From Gemmatimonadales bacterium (GTDB taxonomy: Bacteria > Gemmatimonadota > Gemmatimonadetes > Gemmatimonadales > GWC2-71-9), in NCBI GenBank assembly GCA_011772755.1, contig WVYX01000187.1, forward strand, positions 1 through 52,905: DNA of 52,905 bases. Direction: 5' to 3'. The notes beneath the pieces are model-generated. The model saw only the letters and a program-made list of their open reading frames with translations. It was not told where the DNA came from and did not search any database. The position numbers and the translations under genes were made by a program. Of the stretch, positions 34,693 through 45,914 are shown in pieces; within the stretch, counting starts at the first letter, position 1, and every line of letters begins with the position of its first letter.

Positions 34693-36572
34693 GTCGCCAC
34701 ATCGTGATCGGGACCGCGGGGCACGTGGATCACGGGAAGACGGCCCTGGTCAAGCAGCTTACCGGGATCGACACGGACCGGTGGGAGGAAGAGAAGCGTC
34801 GGGGAATCACCATCGATCTCGGGTTTGCGGTCCTCGACCTGGGTGACGGTCTCACCGCCAGCATCGTCGACGTGCCTGGCCACGAAGATTTCGTGCGGAA
34901 CATGGTGGCGGGCGCCACGGGCGTTGACGTGGCACTGATGGTCGTGGCGGCCGACGAGGGCATCATGCCGCAGACGGCGGAGCACCTCGCGATCCTCGAG
35001 TTCCTGGGGGTGCAGACCGGGGTGGTGGTCGTCTCCAAGGCGGATCTGGTGGACGAAGAATGGCTCGAGCTGGTGCTGGGTGACGTTGCGGGCCGCATGG
35101 GTGAGTCACCGGTGCACTGGGAGCCACCTGTTGTTTTTTCGGCGATCACCGGCAAGGGAAAGACGGAGTTACGGCGAGCGCTGGCACAGGCAGCGGAGCG
35201 CGCGGTCCAGCGATCCACGGATGACCTGTTTCGGATGCCGGTTGATCGGGTGTTCAGCGTCGCCGGTGCTGGCACCGTTGTCACTGGGACGACCTGGAGT
35301 GGCTCCATCGCGACGGGTGATTTGGTGCGGGTGCTTCCAGGAGGCGGGAGAACCCGGGTGCGCAGCGTCGAGGTCCACGGACAGTCTCGGGAGCGGGCGG
35401 AGCCCGGTCGGCGAACGGCGCTGGCGCTCCCGGGCTTGGGCAAGGGCAAACTGGCCCGCGGGTGCGTCGTGGTGGCGGACGATGCGTGGCAGGAGAGTTC
35501 CACGCTGGACGTCCTGCTGACATTGCTTCCCGAGGCTCGAGCCCTGACGCAGCGGTCCAGGGTGCGCCTCCACGTGGGGACCGCCGAGGTTATGGCACGG
35601 GTCACCCCTGCCGGGCGGGAGATCGCACCCGGGTCTACGGGGGCAGCGCGACTTCGTCTCGAGAAGCCGTTGGTTGCCCGTTGGGGCGATCGGGGCGTGG
35701 TGCGCTCGTACTCGCCGGTCACCACGGTCGGTGGATGTGTGGTTGTGGATCCATGGCCGCCGCCCCGGCCGCGGCGCCCGGTCCATGTGGTCGATCGCGC
35801 GGTTGCTGGACCGGCCGCACGGGTGCGGGCCTTCGTGGAAACCGCGGGGCACCGCGGTTTACCCATCTCCCATCTACCGGTGCGTGCCGGGATCCACCCG
35901 GGGGACCTCGAGTCGGTGGTGGCGCAAGCCACCGGCGATGGCATCGAGAACGCCGCTGCCCGCCTAGTGGCGGCCACCGTCGTGGAACAGGCCCGTGCGG
36001 CGACCCTGGAGGCCCTCGCGGGGTATCACCAACAGCATCCGCTCGAGCCGGGCATGCCCCGGGAGCTGCTACGGTCGGTGGTGACGTCTCCCGAGTTGGC
36101 CGACCATGTACACGATCGGCTCGCCCGGGAAGGCCGCGTCGCTATCGAAGGCGGCACAGCTCGCCTGGCGGACTTCCGGCCCCGGCTCTCGGACCAGCAG
36201 GCGGTATGGATGGAGCGGGTCCGGGCTGCACTGACGGCGGCTGGTTCTCGTGGTCGGACAGGGGCGGAGCTTGCCGACGAGGTCCCGGCGGAGGCTGCGC
36301 TCCAGCTCGCCGGGTACCTTGTGCGACAGCACACAGCGGTCCGGGTCGGCAAGGACCGATATTATGATCGGAGTGCGTTGGACCGACTTCGCGACGACAT
36401 AGTAGATGAGGTCGGGAAGCTCGGTCGGGCGACGCCGGCCCAACTCCGGAAGCGGACAGGACTTACGCGCAAGTACCTGATTCCCGTGCTGGAGTGGCTG
36501 GACGGCGCTGGCTACACCGTGAGGGAGGGGGACACTCGACGGGTGGGTCCAGCGGCTTCCAGACTGCAATAG
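34689..36572 (+). CDS. selB: Selenocysteine-specific elongation factor
   Basis: Delivers Sec-tRNA to UGA codons marked by a SECIS. 627 residues, starting GTG. G1 is GTAGHVDHGKTALVK (P-loop ends at T18), G3 DVPGHEDFV and G4 VSKADLVDEEW. The EF-Tu-like domains 2-3 follow, then C-terminal winged-helix repeats (from about 400) that bind SECIS RNA; the last reads LGRATPAQLRKRTGLTRKYL. No selA, selC, selD or obvious selenoprotein is in the window, so partners must be elsewhere. Confidence 0.93.
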   Translation: MSRHIVIGTAGHVDHGKTALVKQLTGIDTDRWEEEKRRGITIDLGFAVLDLGDGLTASIVDVPGHEDFVRNMVAGATGVDVALMVVAADEGIMPQTAEHLAILEFLGVQTGVVVVSKADLVDEEWLELVLGDVAGRMGESPVHWEPPVVFSAITGKGKTELRRALAQAAERAVQRSTDDLFRMPVDRVFSVAGAGTVVTGTTWSGSIATGDLVRVLPGGGRTRVRSVEVHGQSRERAEPGRRTALALPGLGKGKLARGCVVVADDAWQESSTLDVLLTLLPEARALTQRSRVRLHVGTAEVMARVTPAGREIAPGSTGAARLRLEKPLVARWGDRGVVRSYSPVTTVGGCVVVDPWPPPRPRRPVHVVDRAVAGPAARVRAFVETAGHRGLPISHLPVRAGIHPGDLESVVAQATGDGIENAAARLVAATVVEQARAATLEALAGYHQQHPLEPGMPRELLRSVVTSPELADHVHDRLAREGRVAIEGGTARLADFRPRLSDQQAVWMERVRAALTAAGSRGRTGAELADEVPAEAALQLAGYLVRQHTAVRVGKDRYYDRSALDRLRDDIVDEVGKLGRATPAQLRKRTGLTRKYLIPVLEWLDGAGYTVREGDTRRVGPAASRLQ

Positions 36573-36577
36573 GATGC

Positions 36578-36607
36578 TTGACAAGGGTCGGTGTTATCGC
36601 GTAACTT
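36578..36607 (+). promoter_or_regulatory. Predicted promoter for the small secreted protein
   Basis: TTGACA at 36578-36583 is followed after 18 nt by TAACTT at 36602-36607, again the TAnnTT form. The start codon lies about 78 nt downstream, with AGGAG at 36674-36678. Confidence 0.55.
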
Positions 36608-36684
36608 GTAGTCAATTGGGAACATACGCACTCAAGCCGAAGGGGAATCATAACCGAACCTTTTTCGTCTGATAGGAGCTTGAC

Positions 36685-37113
36685 ATGAGGCTGTCGGCCT
36701 GGGCAGCAGTAACGCTCGGGCTCCTGATCGCTGCACCAGCGGTCGCACAGGCGCAGGACACCACGGCTGCCCCGCCGACGGTGCAGCTGCACAGGAACTA
36801 CCCGAATCCTTTCAATCCCGAGACGACGATCCCGTTCTCGCTGGATCGCTCTTTGTGGTCGAGCGGCCGGCCGCCGGTGGTGAGTCTCAGGATCTACAAC
36901 ATCCTTGCCCAGCTCGTGGCGGTGCCGATTCTCCAGGGTACCGGCGAGCTGCTGGACAACGTGTCGCTTGTCTGGAACGGGACGGGTGACTACGCGGGGT
37001 ATTGGGATGGGAAGGTTCTGGGGACCAACCGGGAGGCCGCGTCAGGGGTGTATGTCTACCAGCTGACGGTGAACGGGAAGACGGTCTCCAAGAAGATGAC
37101 CATCGTGAAATAG
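36685..37113 (+). CDS. Small secreted protein consisting of a type-IX-like sorting domain
   Basis: A 142-residue protein. A signal peptide (TLGLLIAAPAVAQAQ) is followed almost at once by the FlgD-Ig/T9SS C-terminal domain pattern: QLHRNYPNPFNPETTIPF, VSLRIYNILAQLV, SGVYVYQLTVNGKTVSKKM and the basic end TIVK. In larger secreted proteins this module is a C-terminal appendage; here nothing else is attached. AGGAG stands 6 nt before ATG. It has its own promoter and terminator, so it looks like an independently expressed gene and not a fragment. Confidence 0.85.
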   Translation: MRLSAWAAVTLGLLIAAPAVAQAQDTTAAPPTVQLHRNYPNPFNPETTIPFSLDRSLWSSGRPPVVSLRIYNILAQLVAVPILQGTGELLDNVSLVWNGTGDYAGYWDGKVLGTNREAASGVYVYQLTVNGKTVSKKMTIVK

Positions 37114-37157
37114 AGGAGCCCGCGCACGAGCCCAACGCAATGTGAGAGATGTTGTAC

Positions 37158-37185
37158 GACGCGCCGGCAGCACTGCCGGCGCGTC
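37158..37185 (+). terminator. Intrinsic terminator after the sorting-domain protein
   Basis: An 11-bp perfect GC stem, GACGCGCCGGC paired with GCCGGCGCGTC, with the loop AGCACT, followed by TGTCTTTCT. It lies 45 nt past the stop at 37113. Confidence 0.8.
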
Positions 37186-37204
37186 TGTCTTTCTGGCATA
37201 ATTC

Positions 37205-37340
37205 GGTGCCGTTTGGGCGCGATCCCTCGGCACGTAGGTTGCAACACTGCGGGTTGGTGGTGAGTTGTTGGCGGTGTGTTGTTGGTGGTGTGTGGTTGGC
37301 AATCTCTGATGACTGAACGCTGAAGGCTGAAGGCTATGAG
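37205..37340. repeat. Low-complexity island of GTTGGTGG and TGAAGGC words
   Basis: The clpB leader is built from GGTTGGTGGTGAGTTGTTGG-type words (37251-37305) and then CTGAACGCTGAAGGCTGAAGGC (37314-37335) just before the clpB start. No CIRCE operator or sigma-32-like promoter was recognised, and no gene is present. Confidence 0.55.
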
Positions 37341-37343
37341 GAT

Positions 37344-39980
<2,637 letters not shown>

Positions 39981-40398
39981 TCTCTGTGCCCTCGGTGTTC
40001 GGTTCTCGGTCCCGGGTGGTCGGTCCAACGCCTGCCCGCACCGTTTTCGGCACCCCTTCTGCAGCGCGCCCCAAGTGTGCGGCGCTGAAGCGTCGGCTCG
40101 GCCGCCTTTCGGCGGGCGCGTGCTAAAGCACTTGATTGCTACGAGGCGCCGTTTACGTCGCATCGGCGCGCCAGCGCCGCCGAGCCGGCGTTTCAACGCC
40201 GGAATCACTCGACGCGACGACCAGGGGTGTTTGCGTGCATTCGATTACACCAGTGGCAGCGTGCTGAGGAAGAAGGGCGGTTGGCGCGCGATTGGCGAGT
40301 GCATCCGCGGGCGATTTCGCACCTGCTTGCGGCGGACGTAGATTCGTGAGTATCCGGTGCCGAGTCCCGAGAACCTCGTCCTCAGCCCCGAGCACCGC
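39981..40398. other. Hairpin-rich intergenic gap between clpB and tadA
   Basis: About 400 nt without a recognisable gene. Several short perfect hairpins follow one another: CCGCC-TTTC-GGCGG (40102-40115), GTGCT-AA-AGCAC (40120-40131), a CGGCGC/GCGCCG pair (about 40164-40179) and the REP-like element at 40185. The start of the gap has CGGTGTTCGGTTCTCGGTCC-like words. No tRNA or SRP RNA could be found. Confidence 0.5.
40185..40210. repeat. REP-like hairpin element, copy 2
   Basis: Identical over 26 nt to 16755-16780, with the same orientation: palindrome CCGGCGTT-TC-AACGCCGG followed by AATCACTC. The flanks of the two copies differ. Confidence 0.7.
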
Positions 40399-40881
40399 AT
40401 GACTCCTCCAGTTCCCAAGCGCCCCCCGACGTCGCCAGCCGACCGCCTCGGCATGGATGCCGCCCTCGCGGAGGCGCGGAAGGGTGCTGCTGCGGGTGAA
40501 GTTCCCGTCGGCGCCGCCGTGGTGTTCGACGGGCGTGTCGTCAGCAGGGCCCACAACGAGACCATCGCCCGCCGCGACCTCACGCAGCACGCCGAGCTCC
40601 TTGCCATGCGTCGCGCCCTGGAGGTGCTGGAGACGGATCGCCTGGAGGGCGCGACGTTGTACGTCACCCTGGAGCCGTGCGCCCAGTGCGCCGGCTCCAT
40701 TGTGCTCGCTCGGGTGAGTCGAGTGGTGTTCGGGGCGTACGATCCCAAGGCGGGTATGGCGGGTAGCGTCGGTGATCTCCTGCGGCATCCCAAGCTCAAT
40801 CATCGGCCCGAGGTGACGGGTGGTGTGATGGAGGAAGAGTGTGGTGGCGTGCTGCGGGAGTTCTTTGAAGCGCGGAGGTGA
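40399..40881 (+). CDS. tadA: tRNA-specific adenosine deaminase
   Basis: Converts A34 to inosine in the tRNA-Arg anticodon. The zinc/catalytic motif is HAELLAM (His near residue 64), followed by LEPCAQCAGSIVLARV; the second motif has Gln where many homologues have Met (PCxMC). FGAYDPKAGMAGS matches the family. The core begins at MDAALAEARKGAAAGEVPVGAAVV, so GTG 40357, ATG 40399 and ATG 40453 are all possible starts. No RBS decides between them. Confidence 0.88.
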   Translation: MTPPVPKRPPTSPADRLGMDAALAEARKGAAAGEVPVGAAVVFDGRVVSRAHNETIARRDLTQHAELLAMRRALEVLETDRLEGATLYVTLEPCAQCAGSIVLARVSRVVFGAYDPKAGMAGSVGDLLRHPKLNHRPEVTGGVMEEECGGVLREFFEARR

Positions 40882-41091
40882 GGGCTTTCGGGGCCTGTTT
40901 CCCCCCCTGGCGGGTTCTTCTTACGTCTATCTCACGGCAGGCCTTGATCGGTGGGAACCCGGCACGGCTATCTTCAGCTTCTGCATTCGAGAGCCCAGTG
41001 TCTTGGCCACCCGTGCCATCCTGGCCTGCCGCTTGCGCAGTGGTGTGAGCGGTCGTAATCGTGCTTGAAGTGAGTCACCCAAGGAGCGGCG

Positions 41092-42090
41092 ATGGGAAGC
41101 AGGCATGCCAACGCTGACGAGGTTGGCACTGGGGCGGTGACCATCGGTGTCGATCTTGGAGGCACGAAGGTCGAGGCCGCCGTAGTCACCTCCTCCGGCG
41201 AGATCGTCGGGGGAAGCCGTCGAGCCACGGGAGCCGAACGGGGTCCCGAGGGTGTCATGGCAACGCTCACCGCCTGCGTGCTCGACGGATGCTTGCCGGA
41301 ACTGAGCGACCCGGTGGCCGCTGTGGGGATCGGCGTTGCGGGGCAGGTCGATCCGGCGGCGGGGACCGTGCTGCACGCGCCCAACCTGAGATGGGACGAT
41401 TTTCCGCTACAAGCACGGCTGCGAGAGCGGCTGAACATGCCGGTGTTCGTCCTCAACGACGTCCAGGCAGCCACATACGGCGAGTGGACCCATGGGGTAG
41501 GCCAGGGTGTCGACGACCTCGTGACGCTGTTCGTCGGTACCGGCGTCGGGGGTGGTGTGATCTCGGGTGGCCAGCTTCTCCGCGGTTGCAGTGGCAGTGG
41601 CGGCTAGCTGGGCCATATCACCGTCGACCTACGGGGTCCGCCATGCAGTTGTCCCAACCACGGGTGCCTCGAAGCTTACGCTGGCGGGTGGGCCATTGCG
41701 CGGAGGGCTCAGGAGGTGGTCGTCGCCGAGCCGCAGGAGGGTGCGGCGTTGCTGTGTCTCGCCGGTGGGGAAGCGCGCGTGATCACGGCCGCCACCGTGT
41801 CCCGGGCCGCGCGCGCTGGCGATCCGCTGGCCCGTCGGCTGGTGCAAGAGGTCGCCGAAGCGCTCGGTGCCGGTGTCGCTTCCATCGCGAACGCCTTCAA
41901 CCCGTGCCTCATCGTTCTGGGGGGAGGCGTCACGGACGGATTGCCGGGCCTCGTGGACTTGGTGCGCCAGCAGATCGAGGCGCGGGCCCTCGCTGTCGCG
42001 CTGCGTCAGCTCGAGATCGTGCGGCCCGCGCTTGGCAAGTATGCGGGGACTGTTGGGGCCGCCGCGTGGGCGCGGCACAACGTGGAGTGA
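41092..42090 (+). pseudogene. ROK-family glucokinase interrupted by one in-frame amber codon
   Basis: The 333-codon frame is intact except for TAG at 41605-41607 (codon 172). The first part has IGVDLGGTKVEAAVV, GVAGQVDP, FVLNDVQAATYGEW and VGTGVGGGVISGG. After the stop the same frame continues LGHITVDLRG, the zinc motif CSCPNHGCLEA and ILGGGVTDGLPGLV. The stop replaces the Glu of the conserved GE-L-GH motif, one GAG-to-TAG change, in a residue that contacts the sugar. ATG follows AAGGAG. Other genes here use TAG as a normal stop. Either a recent pseudogene or a sequence error. Confidence 0.88.
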
Positions 42091-42100
42091 GGTCATCCGT

Positions 42101-44860
42101 ATGAACCCGCTGAAGGTGTTGCAGCAACAGGGGCAGTCGGTGTGGCTGGATTACATCCGACGCACACTCATGACCAGCGGCGAGCTGGCGCGGCTGGTTG
42201 AGGAGGACGGGCTCCGGGGGGTGACCAGCAACCCGACCATCTTCGAGAAGGCCCTTGCCGGAAGCGACGACTACGACGAAGCGCTCGGCAGCATGCTGTT
42301 TGACGATCGTCATGCAGACCCCCAGGCGTTGTACGAGGCCCTGGCCATCGAAGACATACGCATGGCCTGTGACATCGTGCGGCCGGTGTACGAGGAGACG
42401 TTGGGTGCCGATGGCTTCGTGAGCCTCGAGGTCTCCCCCCGGCTCGCCCATCACACGGCCGGGACGGTGGCCGACGCGCGGCGGTTGTGGCGGGCAGTGG
42501 ACCGTCCGAACCTGATGGTCAAGGTGCCGGCCACCGAGGAAGGCATTCCCGCTATCGAGACCCTCATCGCCGAATGCATCAACGTCAACGTGACGTTGAT
42601 GTTCTCGCTGTCCCACTACGACGCCGTGGCGCAAGCATATCTGAGAGGCCTGAAGCGCTCCTCCGATCCCGGTCGCGTGGCTTCCGTCGCTTCCTTCTTC
42701 GTAAGCCGCGTAGACACAGCGGTGGATCGTGCATTGGATCAGCTAGGTACCCCTGAGGCGAGGGCGCTACAGGGCAGTATCGCCGTTGCCAATGCCAAGC
42801 GAGCCTATCAGCGGTTCCTAGAGATCTTCCGAGGCGAGTCGTTCGCAGCCTTGCGGAACCGCGGCGGTCGACCGCAGCGGGTCCTGTGGGCCAGTACCGG
42901 TACCAGGAATCCGGCCTACTCCGATGTGCTCTATGTGGAAGAGCTGATCGGTGCGGACACCGTGAACACGATGCCCCCGGCGACCCTCAACGCGTTCCGC
43001 GATCACGGGCAGGTCCGGCCGAGTCTGGAACAGGGGGTCGAAGAGGCCGAGGCCTCGCTGGCGAAGCTTGCGGAACTGGGCGTGGACCTGGAGGCGATCA
43101 CCGAGCAGCTCCAGCGCCATGGTGTAGCGGCGTTCGCCGGCTCGTTTGAGAAGCTCGTGACGGCGTTGGAGGAAAAACGGAAGGTGCTGCTTGCCGCGCA
43201 GCAAGATCGCCAGCAACTGAGCCTGGGTACCTATCAGGAAGCCGTCAACGCACGAGTGAGGGAGTTGCACCACGCTCACGTGTGCAGGCGGCTGTGGGAG
43301 AAGGACCCCACCATCTGGTCTGCCACGCCTGCGCCGGAGCTCACGGACCGCCTTGGCTGGCTTGCGCTGCCGGAATTGATGCACGAGCAGTTGGATGAGG
43401 TGCAACGCTTCGCTGCTGGCGTTCGGGAGGAGGGACTGCCGCACGTCGTGCTCCTGGGGATGGGCGGCTCCAGTTTGGCGCCCGAGGTGTTCGCCTCGAC
43501 GTTTGGCAGCGCGCCGGGATGGCCCGACCTGATCGTGCTTGACAGCACGCATCCTGCTGCGGTGCACGCTGTCGAGCGGCGCATCGACCCGAGCGAGACG
43601 CTCTTCGTGGTTTCCAGCAAGTCGGGAACCACGCTCGAAACCCTTTCCCTGTTCCGCACCTTTTGGGATCGTGTGGGCGGAAGCGTCGACGATCCAGGTC
43701 GCCGCTTCGTTGCAATCACCGATCCGGAAACTCCCCTCGAGCGGTTGGCCCGCGACCGCGGCTTTCGCAAGGTGTTCCGGGCTCCGAAGGACGTGGGGGG
43801 ACGGTACTCGGCGTTGTCGGTATTCGGCTTAGTTCCGGCGGCACTGACTGGTATAGACGTCCACCTTCTGCTGGACCGGGCCTGGACCATGGCAGAGGCC
43901 GGCGCATTTTGCGTCGCCGAGGCCTCCAGTCCTGGCCTGGTGCTCGGAAGCGCGCTGGGGGAGCTGGCGCAGGCCGGCCGCGACAAAGTCACCTTCTTCA
44001 CCTCGTCCGCTCTCGCGAGCTTCCCTGCCTGGTTGGAACAGCTCATTGCGGAGAGCACGGGCAAAGACGGGAAGGGAATCCTGCCCGTCGAGGCTGAGGC
44101 GGCGACATCGCCCGACGTGTACGGTGCGGACCGGGCCTTCGTGCTGTTCACACTCGAGGGGGATGAGGATGCCGAACTCGAGTCACGTCTCACTGCTCTC
44201 GAGGCAGCGGGCCACCCGGTTGTCCGGACGCGTCTGGATCAGAAGGCTGATTTGGCTCAGGAGATGTTCCGTTGGGAGGTTGCCGTGGCGGTCGCCAGCG
44301 CGGTGCTGGGGATTCACCCCTTCAACCAGCCAGATGTCCAGCTGGCCAAGGACCTGGCCCGCCAGGCAATGGCTGCCGGAGCCCAAGCTAGGGGAGAGAC
44401 TGGGGGGGAGGGCAGGGCAGAGGCCTCGGCCGATCAGCCGGACGGCCTGGTAGAGCAGGCGGCGGACTGGCTCGGAAGGGTGAAGCCAGGGGACTACGTA
44501 GCGCTCCAGGCATACCTTGCGCCGACGCTCGAGACCGCTGATGCCCTTCAGGAGATTCGCATCGCCCTGCGAGACCGACTCAGGATTGCCACCACCCTTG
44601 GCTACGGTCCGCGGTTCCTCCATTCCACGGGTCAGCTGCACAAGGGCGGGCCGAACACGGGCCTGTTCTTGCAACTGGTGGACGAGCCTGGGGAAGACTT
44701 TGCCGTGCCGGAAACCGACTACACGTTTGGCGCTCTGATCCGGGCCCAGGCGCGGGGGGACTACGGGGCACTGCTCCAGCGTGGTCGGCGGGTCCTTCGG
44801 GTGAACCTCGGATCTGACGTCGCGGCCGGGCTGGCAAGGCTCCAGGAGGTGCTCCGATGA
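42101..44860 (+). CDS. Bifunctional transaldolase / glucose-6-phosphate isomerase
   Basis: A 919-residue fusion. The transaldolase half (about 1-370) has GVTSNPTIFEKA, the Schiff-base Lys141 in LMVKVPATEEG and WASTGTRNPAYSD. The isomerase half (from about 385) has VLLGMGGSSLAPEV, VVSSKSGTTLETLS, and FLHSTGQLHKGGPN near the end. ATG 42101 opens NPLKVLQQQGQSVWLDYI, typical of bacterial TalB-like fusions. It links the pentose phosphate path to glycolysis in one polypeptide and lies directly after the broken glucokinase. Confidence 0.95.
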   Translation: MNPLKVLQQQGQSVWLDYIRRTLMTSGELARLVEEDGLRGVTSNPTIFEKALAGSDDYDEALGSMLFDDRHADPQALYEALAIEDIRMACDIVRPVYEETLGADGFVSLEVSPRLAHHTAGTVADARRLWRAVDRPNLMVKVPATEEGIPAIETLIAECINVNVTLMFSLSHYDAVAQAYLRGLKRSSDPGRVASVASFFVSRVDTAVDRALDQLGTPEARALQGSIAVANAKRAYQRFLEIFRGESFAALRNRGGRPQRVLWASTGTRNPAYSDVLYVEELIGADTVNTMPPATLNAFRDHGQVRPSLEQGVEEAEASLAKLAELGVDLEAITEQLQRHGVAAFAGSFEKLVTALEEKRKVLLAAQQDRQQLSLGTYQEAVNARVRELHHAHVCRRLWEKDPTIWSATPAPELTDRLGWLALPELMHEQLDEVQRFAAGVREEGLPHVVLLGMGGSSLAPEVFASTFGSAPGWPDLIVLDSTHPAAVHAVERRIDPSETLFVVSSKSGTTLETLSLFRTFWDRVGGSVDDPGRRFVAITDPETPLERLARDRGFRKVFRAPKDVGGRYSALSVFGLVPAALTGIDVHLLLDRAWTMAEAGAFCVAEASSPGLVLGSALGELAQAGRDKVTFFTSSALASFPAWLEQLIAESTGKDGKGILPVEAEAATSPDVYGADRAFVLFTLEGDEDAELESRLTALEAAGHPVVRTRLDQKADLAQEMFRWEVAVAVASAVLGIHPFNQPDVQLAKDLARQAMAAGAQARGETGGEGRAEASADQPDGLVEQAADWLGRVKPGDYVALQAYLAPTLETADALQEIRIALRDRLRIATTLGYGPRFLHSTGQLHKGGPNTGLFLQLVDEPGEDFAVPETDYTFGALIRAQARGDYGALLQRGRRVLRVNLGSDVAAGLARLQEVLR

Positions 44861-45002
44861 AACGGAAGGACGGATCGGCGTGTTGGGTAGTCGGTGTTAG
44901 GCGCCGAGGTGTTCTAGGGGGCTGACCTGGTGTATCCCTAGGGCCCAGTACGCAACACCAGCAGCGACCGTCCGCAGCCCCTCTCTCTAGAGGAGATTAG
45001 AC

Positions 45003-45911
45003 ATGGAACTCGGGATGATCGGCTTGGGCCGAATGGGTGCCAACATGAGCGAGCGCTTGCTGGCGGGCGGCCACCGGGTGGTTGCATACGACCGCAACCC
45101 GGAGCCGGTGCAGCGGCTAGTGCATAAGGAGGCGGTGGGTGCGGATTCCCTGGACGTGCTGGTCAAACAACTCGAGGTGCGGAGAGCGGTGTGGCTCATG
45201 GTGCCCGCCGGTGATCCCGTGGATCAGACCATTGAGGCGCTGAGGCCTCTGCTGGCGAGAGGAGACCTCATCGTGGACGGCGGCAACTCCTACTACAAGG
45301 ACACGCTTCGCCGTGCCGCAGACCTGGAGGCCGACGGACTTCACCTCGTCGATGTCGGCACCAGCGGTGGAGTGTGGGGACTCACCGAGGGCTACTCGCT
45401 GATGGTTGGCGGTAGCGAGGAAGCAGTGGAACACCTACGTCCGGTGTTCCAAACCTTGGCGCCGACAGCGGATCATGGCTGGGGACACGTAGGTCCGAGT
45501 GGAGCCGGCCACTTCGTGAAGATGGTGCACAACGGCATCGAGTACGGGCTGATGCAGGCCTACGCCGAAGGGTTCGCGCTGATGAAGCACAAGGAAGAGT
45601 TCGAGCTCAACCTGCATCAGATAGCGGAGATCTGGCGGTTCGGCAGCGTTGTGCGCTCCTGGTTGTTGGATCTGACCGCCCGAGTCCTGGCGGATGACCA
45701 GACGCTGGGCGACATCGCGCCCTACGTCGCCGATTCCGGGGAAGGGCGGTGGACGGTATTTGAGGCCATTGACCTGGACGTCCCGGCCCCGGTAGCTGCG
45801 CTCTCGTTGATCCAGCGTTTGCGGTCCCGGGATAGTGAGTCCTATGCCGACCGGCTGCTGGCCGCGATGAGGAATCAGTTCGGCGGACACGTGGTAGGGC
45901 GGGAGGGGTAG
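45003..45911 (+). CDS. gnd: 6-phosphogluconate dehydrogenase (decarboxylating, short GntZ type)
   Basis: Oxidatively decarboxylates 6-phosphogluconate. 302 residues, the short bacterial form (enteric Gnd has about 470). NAD(P) site GMIGLGRMGANM, then DGGNSYYKDTLRRA, VGTSGGVWGLTEGYSLMVGG and the catalytic GAGHFVKMVHNGIEYG. ATG with AGGAG at 44991-44995. The 142-nt gap upstream shows no clear structure. The short type often prefers NAD; the specificity cannot be fixed by eye. Confidence 0.93.
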   Translation: MELGMIGLGRMGANMSERLLAGGHRVVAYDRNPEPVQRLVHKEAVGADSLDVLVKQLEVRRAVWLMVPAGDPVDQTIEALRPLLARGDLIVDGGNSYYKDTLRRAADLEADGLHLVDVGTSGGVWGLTEGYSLMVGGSEEAVEHLRPVFQTLAPTADHGWGHVGPSGAGHFVKMVHNGIEYGLMQAYAEGFALMKHKEEFELNLHQIAEIWRFGSVVRSWLLDLTARVLADDQTLGDIAPYVADSGEGRWTVFEAIDLDVPAPVAALSLIQRLRSRDSESYADRLLAAMRNQFGGHVVGREG

Positions 45912-45914
45912 CGC

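Noticed and set aside
40882-41091. SRP RNA gene after tadA, a common neighbour
   Set aside because: No GGAAG...GCAGC apical loop motif or long base-paired arm was found.
41605-41607. General amber recoding (TAG as sense codon)
   Set aside because: TAG is the normal terminator of several clear genes here (glmS, the permease remnant, the repeat lipoprotein), so a single-gene mutation or error is simpler.
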